Positions 5,589 to 5,882 of a DNA stretch of 5,882 nucleotides are shown here, piece after piece. The stretch spans positions 1 through 5,882 of the forward strand of contig CATWQA010000063.1 of assembly GCA_958352815.1 (NCBI GenBank), written 5' to 3'. The notes under the pieces were generated by a model. It worked only from the letters and a program-made list of their open reading frames with translations. It searched no databases and had not been told where the DNA came from. The DNA comes from an uncultured Eubacteriales bacterium. Its GTDB lineage: Bacteria; Bacillota; Clostridia; Monoglobales; Monoglobaceae. The stretch's first letter is position 1, and every line of letters begins with the position of its first letter. A program made the translations under genes and the position numbers.

Positions 5589-5734
5589 AAGCATATTTGT
5601 GCTCTGTGCCTTGTGTTTCCGCCTTGTATGCGGGTTTTGCACCGTATGTTGTGACCGTTTACGGAGGTAATACAAGGAATAGTATTTTGTTTGGAAAAAA
5701 TATTAAAATTTTATATAAGGAGGAGTTTTTCAAA
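5589..5734 (+). other. Long 5' leader of the partial SLH gene, with competing pairings
   Basis: If the promoter at 5554-5582 is used, the leader is about 146 bases. ATACAAGG (5670-5677) can pair perfectly with CCTTGTAT (5622-5629) or, over six bases, with CCTTGT at 5609-5614, where TCCG (5618-5621) could also meet CGGA (5662-5665). A small hairpin CCGT-TT-ACGG (5655-5664) lies inside. I do not recognise any known riboswitch family. The last part is A+T-rich and ends in the ribosome binding site AAGGAGGAG (5717-5725). Confidence 0.4.
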
Positions 5735-5882
5735 ATGAGAAACTTTAGAAAAGCTTTGGCATTAGTTCTGGCTTTAGCTATGGTTTTGACGACTTTTGGC
5801 GTTACGGTTGTTTCTGCCGCTCAGTATGGTGACACTTCGGGTCACTGGGCAGAGAGCTATATCGACACATGGTCAAACTACG
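5735..5882 (+). CDS. SLH-domain surface protein, N-terminal part only
   Basis: The first 49 codons are present; the window ends within codon 50. GGAGGAG (5719-5725) lies 9 bases before the ATG. Residues 1-28 form a typical signal peptide: RNFRK at 2-6, a hydrophobic core at 7-26 and a cut expected after VSA (26-28). The mature protein opens with YGDTSGHWAESYIDTWSNY (31-49), the start of an SLH repeat (the D..GHWA..YI pattern), so the wall-binding domain sits at the N terminus, opposite to the gene at 185-2125. What follows the SLH region is outside the window, so whether it is an S-layer protein, an enzyme or an adhesin cannot be said. The gene is preceded by its own promoter and a long leader, and the glgP terminator separates it from the upstream gene. 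Confidence 0.9.
   Translation, partial: MRNFRKALALVLALAMVLTTFGVTVVSAAQYGDTSGHWAESYIDTWSNY

Noticed and set aside
5581..5670. A 29-codon Cys-rich open frame (six Cys) in the SLH-gene leader
   Set aside because: Its ATG at 5581 overlaps the -10 hexamer and would not be in the transcript; an inner GTG at 5599 has no ribosome binding site. A leader peptide cannot be excluded but is not supported.
5687..5734. In-frame TTG at 5687 as an earlier start for the second SLH protein
   Set aside because: The nearest purine-rich site (GGAGG, 5663-5667) is 19 bases away, and the extension would be translated through the strong ribosome binding site of the ATG at 5735, which also gives a textbook signal peptide.

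Overview
The window looks like chromosomal DNA from a low-to-mid-GC Gram-positive anaerobe of the Clostridia, most plausibly an Oscillospirales/Ruminococcaceae-type gut bacterium. This rests on near-consensus sigma-A promoters, strong AGGAGG-type ribosome binding sites, two secreted S-layer-homology (SLH) proteins, a clostridial-type glycogen phosphorylase, and an intergenic region full of GC-rich hairpin repeats. The taxonomic placement is inference from style, not from a marker gene.

Layout, all genes on the + strand and each apparently its own transcription unit. (1) Bases 1-85 hold no convincing gene. (2) A consensus promoter (86-114) drives a secreted 646-residue protein (185-2125) with a signal peptide, a GHL10 (DUF187/YngK-DigH type) glycoside-hydrolase-like barrel, a Pro/Thr/Ala linker and three C-terminal SLH repeats. 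(3) A 202-base gap holds an intricate set of inverted repeats (possible terminator or pseudoknot) and then a second sigma-A promoter. (4) glgP (2328-4850) is a complete glycogen/maltodextrin phosphorylase with all catalytic motifs, followed by a clear intrinsic terminator. (5) About 840 bases without a credible gene (4893-5734) hold a 28-bp perfect inverted repeat, two copies of an ordered multi-hairpin repeat, a 16-bp AT-rich palindrome, a promoter and a long leader. (6) The first 49 codons of a second secreted SLH protein start at 5735 and run off the window end.

Functionally, the two SLH proteins are expected at the cell surface. SLH repeats usually bind secondary cell-wall polymer, and the GHL10 domain is a candidate glycan hydrolase acting on wall or environmental polysaccharide. 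GlgP is cytoplasmic and releases glucose-1-phosphate from storage or imported alpha-glucan. Nothing in the sequence ties the three genes into one pathway, and each has its own promoter.

No defence system, CRISPR array, transposase, tRNA or rRNA is visible. The most interesting content is the structured repeat region at 4936-5496. There, two copies of a multi-module element keep their hairpins despite base changes, including a compensatory T-A to C-G pair, which suggests that structure is under selection or is copied as a unit.
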